From NCBI GenBank assembly GCA_964007475.1, contig OZ023274.1, forward strand, positions 24,324,043 to 24,388,042: 64,000 nt of DNA, written 5' to 3'. Positions 25,410 to 38,294 of this stretch are shown here, in pieces; position 1 is the stretch's first letter, and the number at the start of each line of letters is the position of its first letter. The position numbers and the translations under genes are program-made. This DNA is from Hybos culiciformis. Its lineage: Eukaryota; Arthropoda; Insecta; Diptera; Hybotidae. The notes below the pieces were generated by a model, which had not been told where the DNA came from, searched no databases, and saw only the letters and a program-made list of their open reading frames with translations.

Positions 25410-28400
25410 CGACCCTTCATTTACGAGATGTACTGTTCTATATTTTTATAAAATAAGTTTTGTGTTCCACAACCCCAAACGATATATATTTTAAACTATG
25501 CAATTTACAGATTAAATTGGCTTTTTATATTGTCCTCAGGTCTCACGACAGAATTAATAATTTCAAAATTAAGTAGAATATCCTCATGACAAATTTGTTT
25601 ATTATTATTTTTAATACTATTTAATTAAACATTAGTTTGGGGTTTGATTTTGTAAGAATTTTAGTTTTAGCACAAATTACCTGAAAATAATCTTAAAAAT
25701 GTTGATCTAAATTTACTAAGTATATTTGGACTGAAACCTATAAATGGATATTGAAATAAATTTGTTTGTTTATGGAGCCTCTCTGAACATAGAAAAGGAA
25801 CTCATAAAATAATTTTTAGTATTTTCAGAAATAGTTCATTATTCATATTTCGATTACTCATACTTTACTTCGTTTTGAAAACCTAAATCATATAAATTAT
25901 TTCGTGTGTACGTTATTTCATGGTGTAATTTCTGAATTTTTTTTTGGAAAGTTATACTTATTACAAATTTATTGTCAAGCTAGGTAGTCAAGGTGTTAAA
26001 AAAATTTAAATTCGTAATACAATGCATAGAAAAAAAAAATTAAGAATTTTTAAACTCCCTTGATAACATTAAATCCCTTAATTGTTTCAATTGTTTTACA
26101 TATATATATTTCTGCCTTTATTTCATTTCGCTATAAAATTTAGAACAGAAGTGACAAAAATAGAAATAAAAAAATTTAACTTTAAAACAAAATATTTTAT
26201 TTGCGGACAATTTACAGATTTCTTAACTGCGCGGGTACTTTCAAAGTTTATTTATTTCAACTTAATTTTTTCAATGATTTTTCAGTAATTTGAAGTAAAA
26301 AGTATTCTTAAATAATAAAGAAGCAATAGATTAATAAATTTCCTGCGTGAATAGCATTAATAATATATAATAATATATATATACTTCAGAATTGAGGGCT
26401 TACGAAACCTCGCTAATATCCTCCCAAAACTTCAAATCAACCAGAAGCTCAAAATATGTATCGTCACTATTAATAATCCTGTAATCTCAACTTTCAGCTA
26501 GAGAATCAGAACAATATTTTTACAACAATTTTTAGTATTTTCTTTAAGCAACGTTGATGAAACAAGGATTCAACGTAAAAATCACAAAATTAATAATCGA
26601 AAAATATTTTACAAACTTAAAAAATTTTTTTTTTATAAAAATGGATATTGAAGATTTATAGTATTGTGCAAAACAAAGTATGATCAATTATTTGGCTGAC
26701 AACTTATTTATCTATAGCTTTTTACTTATGATTCATAATAATACCGACTTAAAACATTTCTAGCAAAGTACTACATTTTTATTGCTCAACCGAAGCTAAA
26801 CGAAATATTAAAAGTTAAGCTGTAAGCAAGAAAACATGAGTTCTGATTTTAATTTTCATTGTTACGTTTTTGCTGATTGGACTATTTATGATGGGACAAA
26901 TAATTTTTACATTAAATAAAACTTTGTTAATTCAATTAAATTTTCTCGCTTGAAGTTTAAAATTTAATTAATAAAAAACCATGTAAGCATCGCTATGTTA
27001 AGCATCATGTTAAGCATCGCTAAGCTCTAATATAGGGTAATAAGAACCTTCGACTTTGTACAAATAAAAAAAATGTTATGCTGTTGTTACTATCATGATC
27101 AGTTTTTTTTTAATTTCATTTACACACTGTGGAATGAACTATAATTATTTAAATAATAATTTTTGAATAAAATATCGGATAATTTCAAAATTCAAGCTTT
27201 CAGTTAACATCACTATGTTTATAAAAGTTAACGTTTCGATTTTCCCTCTGTATATTGAAAATAAATCGTCTTTCGTGTATTGAAAATAATTCTTACCCGT
27301 AATTGTGTAATATATTAGCAAACCGGCCTATAAAATTTAATGTAACAAAAAGATAATTATTTAACGAACTAAAAAGAAGTTAACCAACAACTCTACCTCA
27401 ATTTTCCTCAAGAGAACAGAACATCTTTTGTATAGCTTTTAAATCAGGCTGATGAATTTTCCTAATTTTTTGATTAAAAGTGTTTTAAAAATAATGTTTT
27501 TACAACTGACTAAAAAGATAAAAATATTTTTTCTTTTGGTAGTATCGACATGTTGAATTCGTTTCTTGTCTGAATTGTATATAGACGTGGTAGCTTGTGT
27601 TTGTATTCACTTCCACGTAGAGAAAGAGGAAGCATATATATTTAAAATTAATTTGACTCAAATCATATAACGCATTTTATTGCGAGTATCTAAGAATTTG
27701 TAGGTTCAAACTGCATGCTGCACCCCACGTTTTTGGACATCAAATGTTATTTAATTATTTAAATTATTTGAATGCTAATCTCGTTTACTTTCATTTCGAG
27801 TTTACAAAAAAAACCACAGTTCTAAATGAGTATTTTTTTTTACTGATTTTCTTTATCCCAAAAAAGTGAAAAATTATATAAAAAGTTCATTAAATCTATA
27901 AAATGTTCTGCTTTGGAAGTTTGAAGTTAATCACGATATTAACCATTGAATCTTATTTCTCTGTTTTTTAATTCAGACATGATGTATTTCTTGTGCGAAA
28001 GTAGTCTAACAATATGTATATATAAAAACTTCTGAAATGATAGAGAATGGTTGAACACAAACTAAAAATTTCACAAATTTAAAAATTTCATAATGAGGTA
28101 TCTACATAAATTGTTTGGTTCATTATTCGTTTGCATGTCAGCTACAAATGTCGTGTCACTAGATTTCGATGAGATAAAACTGTAAACAAAAGTGATCAAT
28201 TTTTAATTTTAATATATCAAATTAAGCCAATTATAATCAAATAATGTTTTTTGTTGTTGAAGAAGTTATTGCTTTGTTATAGCGGAGTTTAACATGTCAA
28301 AAATTTTTTTTTTTCAAATTTGTTTGCTACAAAATAAATCCTTACTAACAAAATGAAAACCAAATTAAATATCTGCCATATTTTAAATTGGTAATAGCTA

Positions 28401-28780
28401 TGTCCTATCTTCAATTAAAAAATATTATACTGATGGAACTACCGTGATAAATATTATTTTTTTATTTAATTTTTCTTTAACTTCCTTTAACCTCTACTAT
28501 TATTATTTTTATTATTATTGTTGGATAAAGGAAATTATGCTTGAAAAATATTAGACTAGAAACTTTTCAGTTAACAGCACAACGGTTTCAAAAGTTCAAG
28601 TTTTTTTTGCTATTTTCTAAATAGACCGTCCATCTCTATAATTCTTGTACTCTATTACACCAATGTCATCCATTAAATCAAAAATTATCAAAAATTATCA
28701 AATATTCAAAAATTGTGAAGACTGAAATTTTGTCTATATTGTGTCCATAAGGAGTCTTAAATCTTATCTAGAAACGGGAC
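25410..28780. other. AT-rich stretch, nothing recognised
   Basis: A small direct duplication built on 'gttaagcatcgctaag' lies at about 26985-27030. There is no other supportable feature. Confidence 0.5.
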
Positions 28781-28784
28781 CCAT

Positions 28785-29488
28785 AGGGTAAGAGTGGTAC
28801 CCTTCGATACCTTAACGGATTTTGATAAAAATAGTATAATTTTCAACAGATTTTTATAATGAATTTAATTTTAAATCATATTTTAACCTTTCAAATTAAA
28901 TGATTTCTTCTTCTAAATTACAGACAGATTTTAAATAATTTGCATTTAAAAGAAACACTTTTTTTTTGACGAATCCTCCCTCTGAGTGGGATGCTTCGTC
29001 CGTATCCGAGGATGCTTCGACAATTGAAGGGTTGCTTCAAAAGTTGTACGAATTTTTTTTTCTTTAAAAAAATTTTATTTCTTTTCATAATAATTCAAAA
29101 AAATAACATTTGATAAAATAATATTAATTAATCAACAAAAATTAAATAAATCACATTCTAAGATTTTAATAAACAAATAAAAATATTAAAAGTCAAAGCA
29201 GAAATAGTTTTAATAATATTTTTTCAATAATAAAAAAAAACATTATTAACAAAAACTAAGAAATAAATTAATAAATTACTTACCTCAAAAAATTACATCG
29301 AAATTAAAAAATCTTGTTTTTGTATTTGCAAACACATGTTACCTGATTTAATGTTTTAGTGAGCCAATTTTAATTTAAAAGCCGCTACATAAAACATTTA
29401 CGACGAGCTTTAACTCGTTGATTTCTATCGAAATTTGAGAAAGTCAAATCATCCCGAGGGTCAGATGATACCACTCTTCCCAACTAGC
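28785..29488. mobile_element. Possible DNA transposon with imperfect inverted ends
   Basis: The left end 'gggtaagagtggtac' (about 28786-28801) and right end, inverse 'gggaagagtggtatc' (about 29467-29482), match imperfectly. No target duplication was found. Inside, 28968-29060 is less AT-rich and reads open on the plus strand as NPPSEWDASSVSEDASTIEG followed by LLQKLYEF. This looks protein-derived, but I cannot name it. The call is tentative. Confidence 0.35.
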
Positions 29489-29489
29489 A

Positions 29490-30390
29490 AATTAGCTCTA
29501 TAAGAAGATTCAATTCTTTTAGTAGAAAGCTTATGTATTCTAGTAACTGTCTATTAAGTATCACGAATCCTTTTATAACCTCAGAAGTGGCGAAAATTAT
29601 AAGTATAATTTGTTATATAAGTATCTATAAATGGGTTAGTAAATGGCTAATAACATTCTTGAATTCTGTGACTAATCCCATTATTAGCCTGTATAACACT
29701 TTTTTTCATGAAAGAAAAGAGAAGGACAGCCATAAAAAAAAGAAGTGCATAAATATAGTATATAAAAAAGAAAATAGTTAAAAGAAAAGGAAAACCAATA
29801 AAATATAATAAATAAATATTTAGATGGGTATATGTAATGATAAAATAAATGTATTTGTATTTAATTTAACTTGTGCACATTTTAATTTTTAAATGTGTAT
29901 TAAATTAAGTATATACAAAACTATTGCAATTGTTGAAAAAAATAAAATTGAATTTTTTTTTTTCATGCAATTGAAAAAATAATGCAATTTTTAATATTCT
30001 AGGATTAATAAATATGAAAACCTAGTGAAATTTATGATATCTAAATTATTTTAAATTTAAAAAGGCATTAAATTTGTTAAAATTTTGGTACATTTTAAAG
30101 TCATATAAGCAAAGTATGAGCAAAATGTAGTTTGCCATGGCACAAATAAATAAAATTTAACTGATGTTCTATTCTTTTTATGTAGTTTTTTGAATTCATA
30201 GATTTTTTCAAAAAGAATCAACAATTTGCCAAATAATAAAATATTTAGTTCTTCAAACAAACTTTTGCGTTTAAATAACTTCAATTTCCATAAAGTATTT
30301 TGTTCCTATATTCGGATAACCTATGTTATTTTTAGGAACTTTTATAGAAAGATCCCAAAATTTTAAATTATTTCCTGTTTCGAAGTGGCG
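29490..30390. other. AT-rich stretch with an unplaced short repeat
   Basis: 'agtatcacgaatcctttta' at about 29565 recurs at about 32330, each followed by 'agtgg' a short way on. Nothing else was recognised. Confidence 0.45.
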
Positions 30391-30395
30391 ACATA

Positions 30396-30939
30396 CAGTC
30401 AACCCTCCTACAACGCGAGAGATACGTTCTTAGAAAACGTCGTGTAGTAGGCAATCGCGTTGCAGGAGACATGAACTTTATAGAAAAAAAGGGGTTAGGT
30501 TCCAAGTATAAAAAAATGCAATTAAATTAATAAGTAAATATACTCAAGATTTTATTAGAAATCCTTCAATAAAATTATAATAAATTAATAAAAATTAACA
30601 AAATTAAAATTAAGAACTAAATAAAAATTCAAATTTATAAAGATTAAAATGTAAAAAGGAATATTGATGAATATAAGAATAATATCACTGCTAACCGGAT
30701 TATGCCGCGAACGTTTTGCTGGTGCTATATCCGAATCTGAACTACTAAAACAAGAGATAGGTTCGTTAGCTCTTGCGGTCGTTTAAAACATTCCGAGATA
30801 AGCGATTTTTTTTAAAAAATATTTTTTTTTAATCACGTTGTAGGAAAAAAATCGCGTTGTGAGAAAAATTGCCGCCATTTAAGAATCGCGTTGTAGCGAA
30901 AACGCGTTATAGAAGTGTCGCGTTGTATAGGGTTTACTG
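30396..30939. mobile_element. pogo/Tigger-like MITE
   Basis: A 544-bp element flanked by TA (30394-30395 and 30940-30941). The ends are inverted: CAGTCAACCCTCCTACAACG on the left and the inverse of CAGTAAACCCTATACAACGC on the right. Several internal copies of 'tcgcgttgta' near the right end look like subterminal binding repeats. The terminus CAGTNAACCC is typical of pogo/Tigger members of the Tc1/mariner superfamily. There is no transposase frame. Confidence 0.8.
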
Positions 30940-30944
30940 TACTT

Positions 30945-31880
30945 AAGTTTTGTTTATTGATTTTTATTTTTAAGGATATTATTTTTAATTTTTTCAATTG
31001 TTAAAAAACACTAAAAAAATGTTTAATAGGAATAAAAATTAATTTGATTTTGTGAAACTAAAATAACAAATAAAAAAAATTAAATAGTCGTTTTTCATTT
31101 TTGAAGCAAAAATTAATCAAAAATGAATTTTCCTTATTTGATTGGAATTATTTTTTTAAAATTAATACTTTCGTGTTTTTTTACAAGAAAGAGGTCTAGT
31201 GAAGTTAAACTATTCACTGGTATCATTCACTATAAATTTTTCATCACACGAACAAAAAAAACTAAAATGGTAACCAACCTGTATGTATTGCCATGTCTAT
31301 AAATAATTTAAAGGAACATTTTGGAGTTCTAGGTACAATTAACAAGGATAAAAAAGTGCGGATTTTTAGACAAAACGGAAGGTATTAAAAAATTCAACCT
31401 TACAATAAAGAATGCTATTAAATTCTCAGTCAGTAGTTTGATTTTATTTCCCAAAATAATTAGTATTTTCTTAACAACGTAAAAATTCAGAAAATAATAA
31501 TTATCCGGGAAAAAATTCTCACAAATTCCACCCAAGGATACGTCTAACTAAAAAATCCTTTAGGTTGATTTTCCGATCATCATACTCTTTTATTATTTCG
31601 GACCATTTGAACCTTTCAACCCTTACACAATAATTTTCTATTTCCGTACAATAAGTGCATCATTTTAAAATCATGAATCTGCAAAGAATTTCCGCAAAAT
31701 TATAATAAAAACGTCAACGTAAAGGAAGTCAAAGTAATAATTTTACAAACAATAAACTCTCTCAAGTCCTTATTATATTTATATGGTTAGGGGATTAGTG
31801 CAATAACCTGGTAACACGGAATTTAAATTATTTTTGTTATTGTTTTTAAAAGCATACGGCAAATACGCATGAAACTATTT
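30945..31880. other. AT-rich stretch, nothing recognised
   Basis: I see no exon or repeat structure. Confidence 0.5.
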
Positions 31881-31884
31881 TTGT

Positions 31885-32262
31885 CCTCTTTTCTCATAGT
31901 GCAAAGTAAAAAACAAATGTAAAAGTTACTAGCAGGATCACGACCGGCATTAAAGAACACTTTTTTTTCCTCTTTTCTCATAGTATGAAGTGAAAGAGAA
32001 AAAAAATAGTTTTGTTATAAAAATAAAAGCTAATAGCAGGATCACGGCCGGTATTAAAGAAAACTTTTTTTTCCTTTTTACTCATTTGTAGGAGGTAAAA
32101 GAGAGAAAAAATAGTTTTGTTATGAAAATAGAAGCTAATAGCAGGATCATGGTCCGCATTAAAGAACATTTTTTTTCCTTTTTACTCATATGTACAAAGT
32201 AAAAGAGAAGAAGAATTTTGGGATAAGATGAATTCTAATAGGAAGACTGAAACCGGCATTAA
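31885..32262. repeat. Four-unit tandem repeat, unit about 100-108 bp
   Basis: Each unit holds 'ttttttcctyttt', 'ctcatag' or a variant, 'gaaaaaaaatagttttgtta', then 'agcaggatcacggccgg' and 'attaaagaa'. Unit starts are near 31885, 31962, 32071 and 32168. The first and last units are the most diverged. The minus-strand frame over units 2-3 is a by-product of the repeat. Confidence 0.85.
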
Positions 32263-32465
32263 AGAGCTGTTTATATTTTTTAATGAAATAGAATTCTTAT
32301 AAATGTTGCATAACAAGATCACTATGATTCAGTATCACGAATCCTTTTACTAGAATCTTATACAGCTTATAAGTGGTATAACAGTTATTTACAAGAATAA
32401 TCTGCTAGTTGGGTTACCCTATATGTATATCCGTTTAAAGAGAAAATTCGGGAAAAAGTGAATGC

Positions 32466-32641
32466 GTAAGAATAAACTTCCAACTATTTGTATAGATATT
32501 TTTCAGAGATAAATTAGCGCTAAAAATATATCATTAGATGAAATATTTTCGAAATCTCTTCCGTCATTGGTACCAAAAGTAGATTTTAGAACAGATTTAG
32601 AATTTGGAACAAAATCATATGACAATAACTCTTCCAGATAA
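32466..32641 (+). pseudogene. DUF1091 pseudo-exon (last exon) with conserved intron remnant
   Basis: An intron-like piece (32466-32506, gtaagaataaacttc to ttttcag) matches the third intron of the intact gene at 45911-45971. It is followed by an exon-like frame, 32507-32641. The second codon is TAA; after it the frame reads ISLDEIFSKSLPSLVPK then VDFRTDLEFGTK. This matches the last exon of the intact DUF1091 gene (LPSLLPK then GDFRTDFEI there). There are no upstream exons here. It is a dead paralogue fragment that moved or duplicated at DNA level, since the intron is kept. Confidence 0.8.
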
Positions 32642-32720
32642 GGAATAGTTTTTTTTCCAGATAGCTAAATAGTTTTTTTTTATATCAGTTACTACTATAT
32701 GTGCTAAAGTCAAATGGAAC

Positions 32721-33452
32721 TTTTTTTTTTATTAAAGTTACTAAAGAAGTATGGATTTGGTAAGGAGGACAATAAATTTAGACGGGATTAAAAAGTGGGA
32801 CAGTTAGTAGGTAATTATTTACACTTTCCTTAAAGCGGCGCAAGTCATAAATTAAGCGTCCACCAGCTGCCGGGAACAACTTTAATGGGAGAGCTTTCCA
32901 CATTCTCGAGGTGCGAATTGAACACGAATCTTCGAAGCTCGTTCTATCACATCTGGGAATTTTTACGAAATATGGGTGTGACGTTGAAGCAGTACGTGTT
33001 TGGCGTGAAAATACTTGAAGTTGAGGAAGTAAGGCCTTTACTTCCAGGGAACACGTATCCATTCCAACAAAGTATTTATAAAAAATGGAAAGTGAACCTA
33101 CATTACGACGGTGGTTGAGTGATGTTAATGAGCTGGTGATTTGGTGATTGTTTATCAATCTAATAGACCTTCTCTGAACTTTGTCCAGGTATTCAAGATG
33201 GGTTTTGGGATCACCAGCCCATATATTAGAATTGTATTCTAATTTTGGTCGTATGTAGGATTTGTAAATATTTAAGAGATCAGAGGGGGAAAAGTATTGT
33301 TTACAACATCTTTTTAAAAAACCAACACTTTCGCTGCGTTTTTTGCCGTTTCGAAAATATGAATTTTCCAGCTTAAATCGCTAGTTATTTTCGAACCTAA
33401 AGTGTCAAGGCTTCCAGATTTGGCAATACTTTCTCCTTGAAAGGAAAATTGG
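32721..33452 (-). mobile_element. LINE family 1, copy B (3' fragment)
   Basis: It runs on the minus strand from about 33452 to poly(T) at 32721-32730. It covers the end of the RT region and the C-terminal domain (open frame 33158-32778), with LNHRRNVGSLSIFYKY, LEVKALLPQLQVFSRQ and GGRLIYDLRRFKESV. This domain is shared with copies A and C. It is severely 5'-truncated, as is usual for LINE insertions. Confidence 0.9.
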
Positions 33453-33560
33453 AGAGCGCAAAGAACAGACGAAGAAATTCAACAAGCAAATACACATGTG
33501 CGTGTGAGCATGGCGCAAATCCGTGAATCACAAAGGGCACGAGATGAACAAAATCAAGAC
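33453..33560 (+). pseudogene. Unidentified coding-like fragment rich in Arg, Glu and Gln
   Basis: About 36 plus-strand codons are open and far less AT-rich than the surroundings, reading RTDEEIQQANTHVRVSMAQI then RESQRARDEQNQD. The composition recalls the charged N-terminal repeats of Helitron-type or PIF1-helicase-like proteins, but that is from memory of composition only. It abuts the broken 5' edge of LINE copy B. Confidence 0.4.
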
Positions 33561-33569
33561 TATTTTTTT

Positions 33570-35350
33570 ATATATTTTTTTTTTTTAATGTTCATTTCAT
33601 TTTAATTCTTTTACAATTCAATAGAATTTGACTTAATTTACAATAAACTTATGACATTAACCAAGGTTGTCTTTCAAGATTCTCATTTGACCAAATTGAT
33701 TTCTCTTTATTTTATTCCTATTTTATTACTTCATTTTCTTAAACTACACAAGGTATAAATAAAAAATTTTAAAAATTAAAAAAAATATACTTATATATAT
33801 ACAAATTATAATAATTTTCGTTTGGCTTTCATTTATTTGTTAATCTGCCCTTTTTTTTTTTTTTTCTTTACTTTTTACTTCCTTTAATTTAATCATTTTT
33901 TACTTCAAATATTACTTCGTAAGTTTATTTCTATCATCCTTAGAATAAAATATTTTAATTAGCTTTTATCTTTCTTTTTTTCTTTTTTCCTATTCTACAT
34001 TAACCAGATTAAAGATTACAATAAGATCGTTTCCATAATACTATTGACTATCCGATAGTTTTTCATTTACTTTCCTTACTTGTTATTCCTATTTTATTTT
34101 TTTCGTGATATTATGGTTTACTTCTACTCTAATACATTTTTCGCTCCTTCAAAATCAATCATAAGTGTCATAATTATGGTTTGATACGTTCTTTCGACGA
34201 TGGAATTTATTTACCTATTTAAGAGTTATATTTATTTTTGAAAATATAAATATAAATATTTATATTTATTTTCTAAAAATAAAAATATATATTTATTTAT
34301 ATATTTATTTTTATATTTTAAAAATAAATATCACCAGAAAAATCTGTAAGAATTAACAGAACTGTAATACAAAACAATATTAAAAATTGTTTCAACCACC
34401 TTGGTGTCAATATTGAGGACAGGAATAGTTAACATATTCAAATTAAAAACCGCATTTAACTTTTTATTTCTAAAAATATAAAAATTAATATAAAGCAAAA
34501 TAAATATATATTTATTTTTCATAAATATTAATTTAAAATTATTCTCTTGAAATAATAATTTCGAATTTTTATTTTTGTTCTTAATTCAATTTTTTATTTT
34601 CTTGTTTTTTAGCCGAAATAAATAGTAAATAAATAAATAAATGTTTATATATATTTTTTATATAATTTTTATATAAAAGCGACTGAAAAGTGTCATATAA
34701 AAAAATAGTTTCGTAGCCTCATACAGATTTACAAACCCATGCACACAAAAAATTTGTGACTGTGAGTTTTTTTAATAGCTATGAAAATGAAAACGGTTGT
34801 AAGTTTTAAAAAGAGAAATACGGGCGCAGAAGTGTAGAAAATTACTCGTGTATACATATCAAGAAATTTGAATTGTTTTTTTTTGGTACTTATTGCGTAT
34901 CCATATTAGAAATAAAAAAGTTTGGTTATTAAATCAGCTGTTCTGTTTGTGTTAATTTTGTTTTTAAATTTTAAATGTAAAAAAATTACTATGGATTTAT
35001 TGAATTTTCAAAATCGAATTCTACAATCATTATTGGATTAAATTTAATCAAATAAAAAAATTTGGTGCCGGAACCAAAACTAAGTTCAATATTTGTTACC
35101 AAAATATGAATTACGATCTTTTTATTTTTGAGTTCGACAAAACAAAAGGTTTCATTTTGTTGATAATAAAGCTATAGATTTCAGTATTTCTGTTTGAATC
35201 TGCTAAAAATATTTATTTTTAACATTAGAAAATAAATATTTATTTAAAGTTTTATATTTATTTAAAAAAGTAAGTATATATTTTTATAAATATCCGAAAA
35301 TTAGAGTTATTTTATTTTTCAAATAATAAGTATATAGATATTACGATCCC
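33570..35350. other. AT-rich stretch, nothing recognised
   Basis: It includes highly self-complementary 'ataaatattta' sequence (34220-34335 and 34495-34530). No coding signal was seen. Confidence 0.5.
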
Positions 35351-35354
35351 TGTG

Positions 35355-36746
35355 ATTTTCTATACGTCCACTGACACAAGAAATTTAAAGAGGCTGTCGT
35401 AGGGCTCACTATTTAGGAGGTTTATAACTTCTACTTCGTTTAATGAGATAAACTGTTTTTTCTAAAGACAGTTAGTATGGGACATGTACTTATAAAATGT
35501 GTTATTCCGATACCCTATTGTTACATAGTGAACATTCTCTAGCGTTACCTTACCGCCAGACGCTAGTATTTAAGCCTATCCCACCTGACCTTGCTTTGAA
35601 TATCCAGCTAATTTGCCTTACATTTAAATTCATTTCAAAGTATTTTCTTCCTTCCTCATAATTTAATGATAAACCCCATTCACCGAAGTCGAGCTAGCTC
35701 TAGCCATGTCTTGTTCTCGCTTCCTTTCAATGCAACCCTTCCTAATTCTGTTAAAATAATCCTTCCACACTTCTTCCCTATCAATCCATTCACCCATATG
35801 AATACCGGTTTCAATTGTCAAATTTTTTATATTTTCAAACCAGTCAACTTGTTATTCTATGCATTTCGCTCTTAATAATCTTGGGAATCTTTGGAATTTG
35901 TATTTAAATAATATTTTCCACACGTAAGACAGATGACACTTTAATGTAAAAGCATGGATTGTCATTATATCCGTTTCCAGTCTGATGATATAACTAGGAG
36001 TTGATTTTGCCAGGTACAAAATATCTTTAGATAAAATCTCAAGAATCTCTCGAGACTTTCATGTTCTGACCCCCCCCAAACCTGCGCCGTATAACAAATA
36101 GTTGAATGCGAAATGGAGTTAAACAACCTTATCTTGTCCGAAAATGTTACCTCATTTTTTGTTATGTAATTTCTCCACAACAAATTAATTCCACTTTTAC
36201 TTGCCTCAATTCTTTCTTTAAAATGTAAATTCCAACTTAGACTTGGAGTCACCGTTACCCCCAAAATACTTATAACTGCGAACAACTTCTATTTCCTCTC
36301 CCTCCCAGGTCCATTTTTCAAACTGACATCTTCTACCACAAAACTGTTTCATAATAATTTTTTTTGATTTTTCAAGGTTAATTACTAGATCCCATTTTTC
36401 CCAATATATCGCTAGTTGGTCAATCATTGTCTGTAGTACCCTATAATCTTCTGCGAGGACGACTATATCGTCCGCATAAGCTAGTAGCTTGATGATGATG
36501 TAATCAATTTCAATTCCGCCGTCTAAGTTTTCTGTCAAGTCATTCACAAACAAAGCGAACAAAAGATGGCTTAGTACACAGTCCTGTTTTACTCCAGAGG
36601 TGGTATCAAACCATTCTGATAGATTTTCTCCGTTCCATACTGATGAACAGGTACTCGCATAGAGTTTCTCTAGGAATCTATAAAATTTTTCGGATATACC
36701 CTGCCCTCGCAATTTGTGAAATAATTTCTTTCTATTTATTCCATTA
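35355..36746 (-). mobile_element. LINE family 2 fragment (RT and C-terminal domain)
   Basis: A second non-LTR retrotransposon family. The minus strand from 36746 reads FNGINRKKLF, then SGVKQDCVLSHLLFALFVND, then LLAYADDIVVLAED (catalytic YADD) and VRSYKYFGG. A frameshift near 36285 leads to LGVTVTPSLSWNLHFKERIE. Further down, broken frames give QISWIFKARSGG and CSLCNNR, a Cys-rich C-terminal motif common in LINE ORF2 proteins. The GVKQG motif reads GVKQD. It is truncated at both ends and inactive. I do not assign a clade. Confidence 0.85.
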
Positions 36747-36799
36747 AATGCAGACTATTGGAACAAAGCCAACAAGTACATCGAGTATTTACATCCGGT

Positions 36800-36905
36800 T
36801 CATTCTGGAGGGACAGACGAAAGGGGCATACGAGAGGGGAAGACGGGACGGACAGACGGTGGGGCAGACGGTAGGAGCAGACAGGAGGGGCAGAAGGGAA
36901 GTAAT
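36800..36905 (+). repeat. Decayed minisatellite (GA-rich strand)
   Basis: Imperfect 10-12 bp units such as 'ggggcagacgg' and 'ggacagacg'. It is the inverse counterpart of 41432-41690; both share 'ggagggacagacgaaagggg' followed by 'c.tacgagagg'. The short frames on both strands are artefacts of the repeat. Confidence 0.75.
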
Positions 36906-37320
36906 AGACCATATCCCGACACACTTACAATAAATTATTTATTTATTAACTAATTGATATTTTATAGTTCAAATAAAATTAAGATTTTCATACTAATTTC
37001 GATGTAAATAAAAATCTTGTATAATTTCGTCAGTATAATTATTCCCCATCAGGGCGCTATTCGGTACTTTATAATTTATGTAATTCAATATTGAAATGAA
37101 GTTTTTAACCAGCCACTCAAATCACACTAAGTCACACTAAAATAGGTTTCTTTAAATTAAAAAAATACAAAACTGGGATACAGTAGAACAAAACGAAAAA
37201 AAGTGTTTTGAGGTATTATGATGCAGGGCTCGGCTCGTATATGGATACCCTGTTAATTTTTTTAAATTTTTTTTTTAACTAATAAAATTTTGAATTTATC
37301 GAAAATGAAAATTACTTATA

Positions 37321-38284
37321 GCTTGTTCACACCTAGCTAATTTAACATGTTCGGACGACGAACATGTTCCGTTGGTGTTTTTGATGTTGTTTTTTCATAG
37401 TAAAAAAATTAAAACAGAAACACGTTCTTCAACATGTTTCTACAAAAACATGTTAATTTTCAGGGATGAATGAGTAATTTTTGAATAATATTTTGTTAGG
37501 CAATATTCAGTATGCATTCATTTTTACTTGGTATTGCCTTGTTCACTCTTTGCTAATTTAACATGTTCGAAAGGAGTTAAACATCTTTGGAAAATCGACC
37601 GTTCAAACGATGTTTTTCATATGTTAACATGTTTAGCTCTGTCAGATAAAGAATTTCAAATAATACCGGAGATAAGCTCAAAGGAACTGACGCGCCCAAA
37701 AAAGTTAAAATATATAAAGTTGTGTCAAGGTTAAGAACTCGTGCGTCATTTATCTTGATTGTATCTCCACCTTTATAAAATTTCAAAGTCAAAATTGACA
37801 TACCAAGTAAAAATTAATGCATACTGAATATTGCCTAACAAAATATTATTCAAAAATTACTCATTCATCCCTGAAAATTAACATGTTTTTGTAGAAACAT
37901 GTTGAAGAACGTGTTTCTGTTTTAATTTTTTTACTATGGAAAAACAACATCAAAAACACCAACGGAACATGTTCGTCGTCCGAACATGTTAAATTAGCTA
38001 GGTGTGAACAAGCTATATGTAAATTTTGACTTTGAAATTTTATAAAGGTGGAGATACAATCAAGATAAATGACGCGCGAGTTCTTAACCTTGACACAACT
38101 TCATATATTTTAACTTTTTTGGGCGCGTCAGTTCCTTTGAGCTTATCTCCGGTATTATTTGAAATTCTTTATCTGACAGAGCTAAACATGTTAACATATG
38201 AAAAACATCGTTTGAACGGTCGATTTTCCAAAGATGTGTAACTCCTTTCGAACATGTTAAATTAGCAAAGTGTGAACAAGGCAT
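37321..38284 (-). mobile_element. TA-flanked MITE, copy 2 (split by copy 3)
   Basis: The left part (37321-37531) and right part (38016-38284) are two halves of one minus-oriented copy of the element at 1260-1744. It is interrupted at a TA by a full plus-oriented copy. TA also flanks the outer ends (37319-37320 and 38285-38286). Confidence 0.85.
37534..38013 (+). mobile_element. TA-flanked MITE, copy 3 (inserted in copy 2)
   Basis: A full 480-bp copy, flanked by TA (37532-37533 and 38014-38015), sitting in the middle of another copy in opposite orientation. Its terminal inverted repeats match copy 1. The minus-strand frame 37577-37801 is the equivalent of 38026-38241 in copy 2 and 1302-1532 in copy 1. 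Confidence 0.85.
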
Positions 38285-38294
38285 TATATGTACC

